Source: Bacillota bacterium | GTDB lineage: Bacteria; Bacillota; Clostridia; Acetivibrionales; Acetivibrionaceae | Direction: 5' to 3' | NCBI GenBank assembly: GCA_023398495.1 | Contig: JAEWSG010000225.1 | Location: 139,951 to 203,950 of the forward strand | DNA length: 64,000 bases | Shown here: positions 8,147 through 16,644 of the stretch, one piece after another | Layout of the letters: every line of letters starts with the position of its first letter | Numbering within the stretch: position 1 is the first letter of the stretch | Translations under genes and position numbers: made by a program | The notes under the pieces: generated by a model | Told to the model about the DNA's origin: nothing | What the model saw: only the letters and a program-made list of their open reading frames with translations | The model's database searches: none

Positions 8147-8986
8147 TTGAGAGTAGTAGCATTCATTGGACCAAGTGGTACGGGTAAAAGCCACAGATCT
8201 GTTTGGGTAGCACGTGAACGAGAAATAGAAGCTATTATAGATGATGGTATTTTGATAAGGGGCGCTCAGATAATTGCAGGGACTTCGGCAAAGAAAGAGA
8301 AAACGAAGATTGCTTCAATTAAGAGAGCTTTATTTACAGACGATGTACACGCTAATGAAATGAAACGTGCCTTTAAGAATTACAGCATTGATTCTGTACT
8401 CATTCTTGGAACATCGGACGGTATGGTTGAAGCTATAGCAAAGCGTCTTGAACTTCCGGAGATAAGCGAAAAAATACATATACATGAGGTGGCGACTGAT
8501 TTTGAAATAAAACAGGCGCTTTCAACAAGAAGGGAACAGGGCAAACATGTTATACCCGTTCCGACTTTTGAGATAAAAAAGGACTTTTCAGGTTATTTCC
8601 TTGACCCTTTGCAGGTTTTCAGAAGGAAAGGCAAGGGGAGCTTTCAGCTCATTGGGGAGAAATCTGTAGTAAGGCCTACTTTTAGTTATATGGGAAGCTA
8701 TACTATTTCGGACTATACTATATATCAGATAGTAGAACACGTTACATCAAAAATTGAAGGGGTCAATAAAATTTCACGTTTCAGGGCGGAAAACCATGTT
8801 GACGGCATATATATTGAAATGGATCTGGTTTTAGTCTATGGATGTTTAATCAGACCGTTGCTCAAAGATGTGCAGGCTAAAGTGGCTGAAGAGGTTGAAA
8901 AGCTGACTGCACTTAATATTAAAAGGTTGGATATTACGGCAAAGAGTCTTATAGTGGATTATAAGAAGACTGTGAGTGCGTTTTAA
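8147..8986 (+). CDS. P-loop ATPase with Asp23/Gls24-like C-terminal part
   Basis: The product is 279 aa. TTG 8147 follows 'ggagg' with good spacing. The N-terminus FIGPSGTGKSHRS is a Walker A motif (residues 8-15). DSVLILGT near residue 84 is a likely Walker B-like strand. The C-terminal 90 residues (MGSYTISDYTIYQIVEHVTS, VNKIS, IYIEMDLVLVYG, LLKDVQAKVAEEVEKLT) follow the pattern of the Asp23/Gls24 fold. The combination is conserved in Clostridia, and its role is not established. It ends at a terminator at 9029-9063 and is monocistronic. Confidence 0.68.
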   Translation: MRVVAFIGPSGTGKSHRSVWVAREREIEAIIDDGILIRGAQIIAGTSAKKEKTKIASIKRALFTDDVHANEMKRAFKNYSIDSVLILGTSDGMVEAIAKRLELPEISEKIHIHEVATDFEIKQALSTRREQGKHVIPVPTFEIKKDFSGYFLDPLQVFRRKGKGSFQLIGEKSVVRPTFSYMGSYTISDYTIYQIVEHVTSKIEGVNKISRFRAENHVDGIYIEMDLVLVYGCLIRPLLKDVQAKVAEEVEKLTALNIKRLDITAKSLIVDYKKTVSAF

Positions 8987-9028
8987 AGTTAGCAGAAAGT
9001 CGGCATTAACAACTTTAATATGATTTTA

Positions 9029-9064
9029 AACACCCTATCCTATAAACCGGAAGGGTGTTTTATA
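9029..9064 (+). terminator. Terminator after the P-loop gene
   Basis: ACACCCT pairs with AGGGTGT across a loop, followed by TTTTAT. It lies between convergent genes. Confidence 0.75.
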
Positions 9065-9075
9065 ATGTGAGGAAT

Positions 9076-9852
9076 TTACTTTAAATTACAGTGCCCTGCA
9101 ATCTTTTGAATACTCCTTATAAGTGCATCCTTTGAATTTCCCCAAGGCTCATCATTATAGCGGTAATCAAATTTCTTTGTGAACCAGTTTACTTCCTGCT
9201 GTATCCGTTCCATGTTGTTTATTTGTATATTCATAAGGTTATCCACAAATACGGCTGTATCCTTTGGAGAAAGATACTTTTTTGTACTTGAGAGCAACTG
9301 CTTTAGATGCTTTAAGCAAAAGCCCTTCTGATTATTGAACATGGACTTGAATTCTTGTTCCTTAAAGAACAAGTAGAATATAACATCGATATACCTGTCC
9401 ATTGTTTGCTCCAATCTGCTGCAAATGGTGCAGGAGTTTTCGAGTTCCGAAAGTTTGTTAATCAGGTCATTTACAAGCTTTTCGGTTTCAGTTTGTTTGG
9501 AAGACATCTTATTGGAAAGATTTTTTATCATGGATACTTCAGAATCTTTTTTTAGTTGATCAGCCTTAGCGGTGTACATTTTTTTTAGACTTAAGTTTTG
9601 CTCGCACATGTGAGTGTCTACAATAAGACCTAGGCCAAGTCGGTTTGCCTGTGTATTGTAAAGCATCTCAAAATGGGTTTTGCAAAAACCTTTTTCATTG
9701 GTTATCATTCTTCCGTCCGGTTCCATAAGGAAGGGACCTAAAACATAATCTATATTTTCGTCTTCAAGTTTCTTTTCAAGTATGCACAAAGGACACTCGC
9801 ATTCGGTTTTGAAAGCATCGGTTACCGGTATAGTATAAATCTTCTCCTTCAT
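9076..9852 (-). CDS. DUF6062-like Cys-rich protein
   Basis: The product is 258 aa and cytoplasmic. It contains repeated Cys and His motifs: CECPLCILEKKLED near residues 18-31, GFCKTHFEML near 56-65, NSCTICSRLEQ near 140, and GFCLKHLKQLL near 185. The two halves thus each carry a CxxC helix followed by GFCxxH. This pattern suggests an internally duplicated metal-binding or helical bundle protein, and it matches what I know as DUF6062. A Lys/Glu-rich coiled segment lies between the halves. The ATG is preceded on the minus strand by 'aaaggaaacacc'. The function is unknown. Confidence 0.6.
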   Translation of the reverse strand: MKEKIYTIPVTDAFKTECECPLCILEKKLEDENIDYVLGPFLMEPDGRMITNEKGFCKTHFEMLYNTQANRLGLGLIVDTHMCEQNLSLKKMYTAKADQLKKDSEVSMIKNLSNKMSSKQTETEKLVNDLINKLSELENSCTICSRLEQTMDRYIDVIFYLFFKEQEFKSMFNNQKGFCLKHLKQLLSSTKKYLSPKDTAVFVDNLMNIQINNMERIQQEVNWFTKKFDYRYNDEPWGNSKDALIRSIQKIAGHCNLK

Positions 9853-10029
9853 AAAATGGTGTTTCCTTTCGAATTATTTTATAGGTAAGCATCGATTTTT
9901 TTACTTATTAAGATTATACCAGAAAAATAGGGTATTATATATAGGGACAAACAACACTAAAGATAAATAGCAACCATTAAATTTAGTTTCAGAGTTGCAA
10001 ATACATTATGAAAAAAGATTGGTGATTAT

Positions 10030-10917
10030 ATGGACTACAAGGGATACAATGTAAGTCAGGATGGAAAAACTGTTATTGTTAGTAATATTAAGGATTTTAA
10101 TCCTGTGCATACTTTTGAGTGCGGGCAGTGTTTTCGATGGGTCAGTCAGGATGACGGAAGCTATACAGGTGTTGCAAGGGGCAGAGTGTTGAATGTAAAA
10201 GTTGAAGATGGTGTGCTGATTCTCAAGAACACTGACCTCGATGATTTTAAGAATATCTGGTTTGATTATTTTGATCTTGGTCGGGACTATGGCAAAGTAA
10301 AGGAAGCTGTGATGAAGGATGATACAATGAAGGAAGCTGTGGCCTTCGGATGGGGAATTCGTTTGTTGAAACAGGATATATGGGAAACGCTGATATCATT
10401 TATTATTTCTGCTAATAACAGAATACCCAGGATTATGAAGACTGTAGGAGTAATATCAAAGATATATGGTGGTAAACTGGAAATGGACGGCAAGTACTAC
10501 TATTCCTTTCCGGGTGTGGAAAAGCTAATACAATCATCTCTTGAAGAACTTGAGGTTTGTAAGGGAGGCTTCAGGTGTAAATATATCCTGAATTCTTCAA
10601 ACATGCTTGAAAAAGGAGAGATCAATTTGGGTAAAATACACCTTATGGATACGGATAGGGCAAGAGAAGAATTAATGAAATTTCCCGGTGTAGGGCCAAA
10701 AGTTGCTGACTGCGTGCTGCTTTACAGTGGTACAAAATATGATGTATTTCCAACAGATGTATGGGTTAAGAGAGTGATGGAAGAACTATATTTTAAGAGA
10801 GAAACAAGCCTTAACGAAATACAGAAATTTGCAGCCGGATATTTCGGAAATTTTGCAGGTTTTGCACAGCAATACCTTTTTTATTTTGCTCGAGAAAACA
10901 GGATAGGGACTAGATAG
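10030..10917 (+). CDS. 8-oxoguanine DNA glycosylase/AP lyase (OGG1 type)
   Basis: The product is 295 aa. It removes 8-oxoguanine paired with C and nicks the strand by beta-elimination. The N-terminal OGG domain includes FECGQCFRWVSQDDGSY (residues 29-45). The helix-hairpin-helix motif PGVGPKVADCVLL carries the probable catalytic Lys224, and the conserved Asp243 lies in FPTDVWVKR. Order and length fit bacterial OGG1-like enzymes. The C-terminus AQQYLFYFARE fits the last helix. The start ATG follows 'ttggtgatta', a weak ribosome site. The gene stands alone between DUF6062 and the 6S-like RNA. Confidence 0.9.
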   Translation: MDYKGYNVSQDGKTVIVSNIKDFNPVHTFECGQCFRWVSQDDGSYTGVARGRVLNVKVEDGVLILKNTDLDDFKNIWFDYFDLGRDYGKVKEAVMKDDTMKEAVAFGWGIRLLKQDIWETLISFIISANNRIPRIMKTVGVISKIYGGKLEMDGKYYYSFPGVEKLIQSSLEELEVCKGGFRCKYILNSSNMLEKGEINLGKIHLMDTDRAREELMKFPGVGPKVADCVLLYSGTKYDVFPTDVWVKRVMEELYFKRETSLNEIQKFAAGYFGNFAGFAQQYLFYFARENRIGTR

Positions 10918-11149
10918 TTGATATATATAGTAATACATAGAAAATATTCCCTTGGGTAAAAAAGTTAATAAATCTTGAAATGCTTGAATTTAAAGGGTTA
11001 AAATTCTAAGCCAAAAAGAAAATTAGATTTTTTGAGAATAATAGAGTTTGATAAAAATATACGTGATTTAACGACTTTAAAAGTATATTGTATTGTTTGT
11101 TTTATGAGCTTGTATAATGTTATAATAATTTTGAACGAAACGAGTTAAT

Positions 11150-11330
11150 GTTAGCCTGAGGTGTTCGAAATAGCCTATAATTTTGAACCTACATTAGACG
11201 TAAGGGAGTTCGGAGTTTGAAATCAAGATGTCAGGCCCCAAGCTAATTCCGACACATACCAAAAGGTGTGTGCAACGGCAGGGGAAGGCAGAGGTTCTCA
11301 GCAGGACACCCACCTAGCCTGGGCTAGGTG
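11150..11330 (+). ncRNA. ssrS: Probable 6S RNA
   Basis: A rod-shaped fold can be traced by eye. TTAGCC (11151) pairs with GGCTAG (11322), and GGTGTTC (11160-11166) with GGACACC (11304-11310). A large asymmetric bubble (18 and 6 nt) follows, then GAACCT (11185-11190) pairs with AGGTTC (11292-11297). CCCC pairs with GGGG, and an 8-bp end hairpin CACATACC-aaaa-GGTGTGTG (11253-11272) caps it. Length near 180 nt, a central bubble and the 5' CTGAGGTGTTCG word resemble 6S RNA, which binds SigA polymerase. A -10-like TATAAT lies near 11114 and a strong terminator follows at 11370-11412. The open reading frame inside is a shadow. SRP RNA was excluded because its GGAAGG-type loop is absent. Confidence 0.55.
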
Positions 11331-11369
11331 TCGAAATATAGGGGAAACGGCATTTTGGGTATTAAATAT

Positions 11370-11416
11370 AAAATATGAAGGCTCCGGAATTATCCGAAGC
11401 CTTCATATTTTATTTA
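11370..11416. terminator. Strong bidirectional terminator
   Basis: A long stem ATATGAAGGCT..CGGA / TCCG..AGCCTTCATAT has a short loop, A's before and TTTTATTT after. It closes the 6S-like RNA (+) and the holin-superfamily gene (-). Confidence 0.85.
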
Positions 11417-11426
11417 TTTCTATATA

Positions 11427-11792
11427 TTACATTGCTCTTCCAGGTATTATTGCGTCAATAATTCCATAAATTAATGCACCAATTATAGCACCTACAATAG
11501 AAACATCATATCCGGCAATGAAGAACTTGGTTACATATATTATTACTGCTGCAAGTATAAATCCGGAGATTCCCCTTCCAAATGGTGTGGCATTTACACC
11601 AAGAAGTTTTAATGCAAAATAATCGAGAGCAGCAAGTGCTATTGAGGCAAAAAGCAACGGCCAGATTCCGTTAATTGTAAAACCTGGAGTGAGTGCAGCG
11701 GTAATACCTAAAACGATAGCACCTACTACAAGCCTTATTACAAAATGCGTTATATTAAAACCTTCTGCTCTTGCATTATAATGATTAGCCAT
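11427..11792 (-). CDS. Phage holin 4_2 superfamily (YvlD-like) membrane protein
   Basis: The product is 121 aa. The frame extends 8 codons upstream, but ATG 11792 follows 'aaaggatg' on the minus strand and gives MANHYNARAEGFN. Four hydrophobic segments span about residues 15-35, 40-60, 70-90 and 98-117, with GITAALTPGFTINGIWPLLFA split between the first two, typical of the 4_2 superfamily and of YvlD. Despite the family name these proteins are common chromosomal membrane proteins, not evidence for a prophage. The function is unknown. Confidence 0.78.
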   Translation of the reverse strand: MANHYNARAEGFNITHFVIRLVVGAIVLGITAALTPGFTINGIWPLLFASIALAALDYFALKLLGVNATPFGRGISGFILAAVIIYVTKFFIAGYDVSIVGAIIGALIYGIIDAIIPGRAM

Positions 11793-11816
11793 TATATCAC
11801 ATCCTTTCGTTAGCAT

Positions 11817-12034
11817 TTACATCATAAAAAACTTAATCACTAATATTATTTATAATTATTAGTTTTTTATTCAATTGTAATACTTGATTCGTTCCTTAAC
11901 AAGTATAAAATGTATAAAATTACATATAAAATATATGAAATAGCGTTTTAAGGAATAAGATTAGAAACGATTAGAACTTATTATATTTACTTTGTGAACT
12001 AAATTTGGTAAAATGGTAAAAATATCTTTAACGA
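11817..12034. other. AT-rich intergenic DNA before the T-box
   Basis: No gene is seen. It holds the start regions of the divergent holin-type gene and the T-box transcript. Confidence 0.4.
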
Positions 12035-12275
12035 TGATGATTGAGTAGAGTAATCTGGCTACCCTTAAAGAGAGGAGATGTCGATGGCTGAAAACAGCTC
12101 TAGGGCAATGGGCAGATGAAGTGCACTTATGAATCGGAAATTTGAAAACGTTGTATAAGACGCCGTAGACTTTCCCGGAGACGCTCCGTTATGCAGCACA
12201 AGATGGTTTTTCCAATTAGAGTGGAACCGCGTGTTAATCCTCGCCTCTATATTTTTTAAGGCGAGGTTTTATTTG
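12035..12275 (+). promoter_or_regulatory. T-box leader, Cys type
   Basis: This is a tRNA-sensing riboswitch for cysE-cysS. The T-box core AGAGTGGAACCGCG is at 12218-12231, and an intrinsic terminator (CCTCGCCT / AGGCGAGG then TTTTATTT) is at 12239-12274. In Stem I the word GAAGTGCAC at 12118-12126 offers TGC (12122-12124) as the specifier codon, that is Cys. Uncharged tRNA-Cys would favour the antiterminator and turn on cysteine synthesis and charging, in full agreement with the two genes downstream. Confidence 0.93.
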
Positions 12276-12371
12276 TTTGAGAAGAATAGTATATACTTAG
12301 GTATAGACTTATAGAAATAAGCACATGAGGGGAAATATAATCATAATCTTATTTGGACAGGGGTGTTGAAA

Positions 12372-13109
12372 ATGTTTAAACAGATGCTGGAAGACGCAAG
12401 ATTTATAGCACAAAGAGATCCGGCAGCAAAAAGTTCATTGGAAGTAGTTTTGCTGTATCCTGGATTTCACGCAGTTTGTTTTTATCGTTTGTCCCATTGG
12501 TTTTATAAACACAGAATATTTTTTGTTGCCCGAATGATTTCCCAGATTGCTCGGTTTCTTACTGGAGTTGAAATTCACCCGGGTGCAGTAATTGGAAGAG
12601 GTCTTTTTATAGACCATGGTATGGGGATTGTCATTGGAGAGACTGCTGAAATAGGCGATAACTGTACAATATATCACAATGTTACACTTGGTGGTACAGG
12701 GAAGGATACAGGTAAGAGGCATCCTACGGTAGGTAATAATGTTTTAATAAGTGCAGGTGCAAAGATACTTGGTCCCTTCAAGGTTGGAGATAATTCAAGA
12801 ATTGGTGCAAATGCAGTGGTTTTAAATGAGGTGGAACCTAATACGACAGTGGTTGGAGTTCCCGGAAGAGCGGTAAGAAGGGGAGAGAGGAAGCTCAGCC
12901 CGTCTATTGAACTCGATCAGGTACATATTCCCGACCCTGTTGCACAGGAGTTATGCAAGATACTATACAGAATTGATAATCTGGAAAACCTTGTTTCAAA
13001 AGAACATGATATAAAACTTGACGATAGAGTGAAACTAATGCCTCGGAATATTTTCGAGCAGGAGTGCAAAAAAAATTTTAAGGAAGGCGATAGTAATGAA
13101 AATTTATAA
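12372..13109 (+). CDS. cysE: Serine O-acetyltransferase
   Basis: The product is 245 aa. It makes O-acetylserine from serine and acetyl-CoA, the first step of cysteine synthesis. The frame opens at GTG 12363, but 'gggg' (12360-12363) is spaced correctly for ATG 12372, giving MFKQMLEDARF. The N-terminal helical part (RDPAAKSSLEVVLLYPG) is followed by the left-handed beta-helix with hexapeptide repeats and the catalytic loop IDHGMGIVIGETAEIGD, YHNVTLGGTGKDTGKRHP. The C-terminal tail is long. It lies downstream of a Cys T-box and overlaps cysS by 14 bases, so the two are translationally coupled and co-regulated by tRNA-Cys. Confidence 0.95.
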   Translation: MFKQMLEDARFIAQRDPAAKSSLEVVLLYPGFHAVCFYRLSHWFYKHRIFFVARMISQIARFLTGVEIHPGAVIGRGLFIDHGMGIVIGETAEIGDNCTIYHNVTLGGTGKDTGKRHPTVGNNVLISAGAKILGPFKVGDNSRIGANAVVLNEVEPNTTVVGVPGRAVRRGERKLSPSIELDQVHIPDPVAQELCKILYRIDNLENLVSKEHDIKLDDRVKLMPRNIFEQECKKNFKEGDSNENL

Positions 13110-14499
13110 CACATTGACAAGAAAAAAGGAAGAATTTATTCCTATTAATGAGAATGAGGTCAGGATGTATTCCTGCGGACCTACTGTATACAACTATTTC
13201 CACATTGGAAATGCCAGGCCGTTTATTATATTCGACACGGTAAGGAGATACCTTGAGTACAGGGGGTATAAAGTAAATTTTGTTCAGAATTTTACCGACA
13301 TTGACGACAAAATGATTAAGAGAGCTAATGAGGAAGGTATTACCGTTAAAGAACTTGCAGAAAGATTTATAAACGAATATTTTATTGATGCGAAAGGTCT
13401 TGGAATTGACAAAGCCACAGTCCATCCAAAGGCAACAGAAAACATTGATGCCATTATCGATCTGATAAAAAAGCTTGAGGATAATGGGTTTGCATATAAC
13501 GTGAAGGGTGATGTATACTTCAGTACTAAGAAGTTTATGGAGTATGGCAAACTTTCACACCAGTCTTTAGATGACCTTGACCTTGGTTCAAGAATAGATG
13601 TAGATGATAGGAAGCAGGAACCCATGGATTTTGCTGTATGGAAGGCACAAAAACCCGGTGAACCGGCATGGGATAGCCCATGGGGCAAGGGAAGACCTGG
13701 ATGGCATATAGAGTGCTCTGCTATGGCTAATAAATACCTTGGAGAAACAATAGACATTCATAGTGGAGGACAGGATCTTGTGTTTCCGCACCACGAAAAT
13801 GAGATAGCACAAAGCGAAGCTGCCAATGGTAAGCCCTTTGCAAGGTATTGGATGCACAATGGATTTATTAATGTAAACAATGAAAAAATGTCAAAATCCG
13901 CTGGGAACTTTTTTACCGTAAGGGATATTGCAGAAAAGTTTGATTATGAGATAATCAGGTTCTTTATGCTTTCAGCTCATTACAGAAGCCCTATAAACTT
14001 CAGTGCAGATCTTCTGGAGCAGGCACAAAATGCTCTCGGGAGGATATATAACTGCCTTGATAATCTGTTGTACCTTGGTGAACATGCTCAGTTAAAAGTA
14101 ATAACAGATGAAGAGAAGGTATTACAGAGCAGGCTTTTAGATATAAAAGGCAAGTTTATTGAAGGAATGGATGACGACCTCAATACTGCAGACGCCATTG
14201 CAGCAATATTTGATATGGTAAAGGAAGTAAACTCCAATATTACTGCAAGCTCGAACTCTTCAAAGGAGATAATTGAATTCTCTCATTCATTGATAAAAGA
14301 GCTGGGAGGAGTCTTGGGAATAGGGCAAAAACAGAAAGAAAATAATCTTGATAGTGAGATAGAGGAGCTAATAAACCAGAGACAGCAGGCAAGAAAGGAT
14401 AAGAACTGGAAACTCTCTGATGAGATAAGGGATAAGCTCAAAGAGATGGGCATAGTGCTTGAAGATACACCTCAGGGAGTTAAATGGAAAAGGGTATAA
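13096..14499 (+). CDS. cysS: Cysteinyl-tRNA synthetase
   Basis: The product is 467 aa, a class I synthetase that charges tRNA-Cys. The zinc-binding Cys in YSCGPTVYNY and the HIGH signature FHIGNARPF lie near residues 28-40, WHIECSAMA and HHENEIAQSEA in the middle provide the other zinc ligands, and KMSKS appears as NEKMSKSAGNF near residue 266. The length is normal. The start overlaps the cysE end by 14 bases, and an upstream 'aaggaaggcgat' within cysE serves as ribosome site. Expression should follow the T-box at 12035-12275, coupling cysteine supply and charging. Confidence 0.97.
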   Translation: MKIYNTLTRKKEEFIPINENEVRMYSCGPTVYNYFHIGNARPFIIFDTVRRYLEYRGYKVNFVQNFTDIDDKMIKRANEEGITVKELAERFINEYFIDAKGLGIDKATVHPKATENIDAIIDLIKKLEDNGFAYNVKGDVYFSTKKFMEYGKLSHQSLDDLDLGSRIDVDDRKQEPMDFAVWKAQKPGEPAWDSPWGKGRPGWHIECSAMANKYLGETIDIHSGGQDLVFPHHENEIAQSEAANGKPFARYWMHNGFINVNNEKMSKSAGNFFTVRDIAEKFDYEIIRFFMLSAHYRSPINFSADLLEQAQNALGRIYNCLDNLLYLGEHAQLKVITDEEKVLQSRLLDIKGKFIEGMDDDLNTADAIAAIFDMVKEVNSNITASSNSSKEIIEFSHSLIKELGGVLGIGQKQKENNLDSEIEELINQRQQARKDKNWKLSDEIRDKLKEMGIVLEDTPQGVKWKRV

Positions 14500-14671
14500 A
14501 AAAATTACTCATTAGTGGGTTAACAGTGTTAAAGGGCTATAATAATATTTACTTGTTAAAATCGGTAGTATATAATACAAAATGTCGGTTTAATTGCAGT
14601 AACATTGCCCATAGCTCTTGTTGTCTGTAATAAAATGGAACTTATAAAAATTTTGGTTCAAGGAATATTAT

Positions 14672-15091
14672 ATGAATGATATATATGGCAAGATTGTAGA
14701 ACAATATAATTTTAGTGAAAATGAAGTAAACAATATAGCTCCTTTAGTGCTGGCATATATAGGTGATGCAGTATACGAGGTTTTTATACGCACGCTATTA
14801 ATAAGTGAAGGCAACGTTCCTGTTCATAAACTCCATCAGCGTTCGATTAATTTTGTAAAAGCAAAAGCACAGTCTGAAATTATACATAGGATAATGGAGA
14901 AGCTAAATCCGGATGAGCTTGATATTGTGAGAAGAGGCAGGAATGCAAAATCGGGTACAATTCCTAAAAATGCTGATGTGACAGAATACAAATATGCTAC
15001 TGGTTTTGAGTCGTTGATAGGGTATTTGTATTTGAAGAAAAGGAATGAACGTTTGATGGAAGTTCTGAACATGGCTATTTTAGAGAACTGA
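14672..15091 (+). CDS. mrnC: Mini-ribonuclease III
   Basis: The product is 139 aa, an RNase III domain without a dsRNA-binding domain that matures 23S rRNA ends in Firmicutes. The signature LVLAYIGDAVYEVFIR holds the catalytic Asp32 and Glu35. HKLHQRSINFVKAKAQ and the second acidic cluster DVTEYKYATGFESLIGYLYL complete the active site. It sits between cysS and rlmB, the standard gene order in Bacilli and Clostridia (cysS-mrnC-rlmB). The ATG follows 'aaggaatattat'. Confidence 0.93.
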   Translation: MNDIYGKIVEQYNFSENEVNNIAPLVLAYIGDAVYEVFIRTLLISEGNVPVHKLHQRSINFVKAKAQSEIIHRIMEKLNPDELDIVRRGRNAKSGTIPKNADVTEYKYATGFESLIGYLYLKKRNERLMEVLNMAILEN

Positions 15092-15156
15092 TTTTTATTA
15101 TATGGCAGTTATGATTACGAGATGCTGTAATACTATAAAAGAAAGAGTTGAATATA

Positions 15157-16221
15157 ATGGCAGAAAACAAAAGAAAATCTGATATTAAAAAGTCCGGGAA
15201 AAACAACGAAAGACCTTACGGAGCCAATCAAAAGTCTGGAAGAAACAATGTACGGACAGGCGGAAGGCCTGGAGGGTATAATGACAGACCGGCAAAGGAA
15301 AGTGGAAAGCCTGGAGGGCATAATGTCAGACCGACAAAGGAAAGTGGAAAGCCTGGAGGTCACAATGAGAGACCAGAAAAGGAAAGCCAAAAACCCGGAG
15401 GACAGAGTGGGAGATACGGGAGAAACACCACAAGATTTGAACGGCCCGAAAGAATGGATAATGCAGAGTTTGATAATGTAGATGAAGGGCTTGATAAGCT
15501 TGAGGGCAGGAACTCAGTGCTTGAAGCTATCAAATCAGATAGAACCATAAATAAAATACTCGTGTCAAAAGGTGACAGAGAGGGTTCGATAAAACAGATA
15601 ATTGCTCTGGCTAGAGAAAAGGGAATTATCGTACAGGAAACCGACAGAGTAAGTTTGGATAAAATCTCTACTACTCATTCACACCAAGGAGTAATTGCCT
15701 TTGTTGCCGTAAAGGATTATGTTGAAGTTGATGATATTTTGCAAATTGCTCAAGCAAAGGGAGAAGCACCATTTATAATATTGCTCGATGGAATTACCGA
15801 TCCACATAATCTCGGCTCAATTCTCAGAACTGCAAATGCCGTTGGTGCACATGGAGTTGTTATACCGAAAAGAAGGGCAATAGGTCTTACAGCAGCAGTA
15901 TCAAAAGCATCGGCCGGTGCAATTGAATATGTGCCGGTTGCCAGGGTAACCAACATGGCTCAAACCATTGAATATCTGAAGGAACAGAATATTTGGATAG
16001 TCGGAACCGATCAGTCGGGTGAAAAATCCTTTTATGATATTGATTTGAAAGGACCCATAGCCCTTGTTATAGGAAGCGAAGGTGAGGGAATGGGAAAGCT
16101 TGTCGGCGAAAAATGCGATTTTGTTGTAAATCTGCCTATGAAAGGCCAGATTTCATCACTCAACGCAGCTGTAGCAGGAGCAATAGTAATGTATGAAATA
16201 TTAAAGCAACGGGACAAGTAA
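15157..16221 (+). CDS. rlmB: TrmH-type 23S rRNA 2'-O-methyltransferase
   Basis: The product is 354 aa. ATG 15157 follows 'gaaagag'; a TTG in frame at 15148 lacks spacing. Residues 1-100 are a basic, low-complexity tail with three imperfect copies of a 14-residue unit (KPGGHNVRPTKESG type, DNA period 42). The SpoU substrate-binding domain (LEGRNSVLEAIKSDRTINKI) and the knotted SPOUT domain (LDGITDPHNLGSILRTANAVGAHG, in two parts; IGSEGEGMG; LPMKGQISSLNAAVAGAI) follow. It uses SAM to methylate a guanosine in 23S rRNA. The long repetitive tail is unusual compared with the roughly 250-aa core and may bind RNA. Confidence 0.9.
   Translation: MAENKRKSDIKKSGKNNERPYGANQKSGRNNVRTGGRPGGYNDRPAKESGKPGGHNVRPTKESGKPGGHNERPEKESQKPGGQSGRYGRNTTRFERPERMDNAEFDNVDEGLDKLEGRNSVLEAIKSDRTINKILVSKGDREGSIKQIIALAREKGIIVQETDRVSLDKISTTHSHQGVIAFVAVKDYVEVDDILQIAQAKGEAPFIILLDGITDPHNLGSILRTANAVGAHGVVIPKRRAIGLTAAVSKASAGAIEYVPVARVTNMAQTIEYLKEQNIWIVGTDQSGEKSFYDIDLKGPIALVIGSEGEGMGKLVGEKCDFVVNLPMKGQISSLNAAVAGAIVMYEILKQRDK
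15271..15398 (+). repeat. 42-bp in-frame tandem repeat within rlmB
   Basis: Three imperfect 42-bp units each encode about KPGGHNxRPxKESG. Units two and three are nearly identical at the DNA level, suggesting recent expansion. Confidence 0.75.
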
Positions 16222-16485
16222 GAAAAATGAGGCAGGAATGTTGATTAAAAAGAAGAAAAATTTAATATTTTTTAAATTAGGGGTACGAAAGAAACTCAAT
16301 CTGCCGATATTTATATAGAAAGATATATTTATGAAGGGTGATTGAAGAAACATAAAGGAATCTAAGGGATAAGCTTGACAGAGAGCAAAAGTAATTACGC
16401 CAATACTACAGTGACCAATTTTGGTCAAATTGGTGAAAACATGAAGAGATGCGGCTTGTAAAGTAATGGGTTTATAAAAAATTAC
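16222..16485. other. Intergenic region upstream of the sigH promoter
   Basis: No gene is seen. It holds a TTGACA word at about 16376 without a convincing -10, and a GACCAA-tt-TTGGTC inverted repeat near 16411-16424 that could be an operator. Confidence 0.35.
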
Positions 16486-16514
16486 TTGACATGGCTATAT
16501 CTATAAAATATAAT
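16486..16514 (+). promoter_or_regulatory. SigA-type promoter of sigH
   Basis: TTGACA (16486-16491), 17 bases, TATAAT (16509-16514). This is a perfect consensus match. Confidence 0.88.
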
Positions 16515-16540
16515 GTTCATAGTTGTGCCTTATTTGTTGA

Positions 16541-16573
16541 TTTACGATACCTTTGACACTAAGGTATGGTAAA
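16541..16573 (+). promoter_or_regulatory. Inverted repeat in the sigH leader
   Basis: TTTAC-g-ATACCTT pairs with AAGGTAT-g-GTAAA around a 7-base loop, placed between the promoter and the ribosome site. There is no T run, so an mRNA hairpin or an operator is more likely than a terminator. Confidence 0.6.
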
Positions 16574-16644
16574 TTTTATCCTCTATTCTTATAGCGTTTC
16601 TTCTCTATATTTGTAATTAAATTATGACAAGAGGGGGCATTATT

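Noticed and set aside
11150..11330. SRP RNA, tmRNA or RNase P RNA
   Set aside because: The conserved SRP GGAAGG loop, tmRNA acceptor/T-arm and RNase P core words are all absent.
11266..11469. 67-aa frame
   Set aside because: It lies over the 6S-like RNA and its terminator, with no ribosome site.
11427..11792. Prophage holin
   Set aside because: No other phage genes are near, and this superfamily is common in chromosomes.
13284..13857. Minus-strand frames inside cysS (157 and 89 aa)
   Set aside because: Shadows of a certain gene on the other strand.
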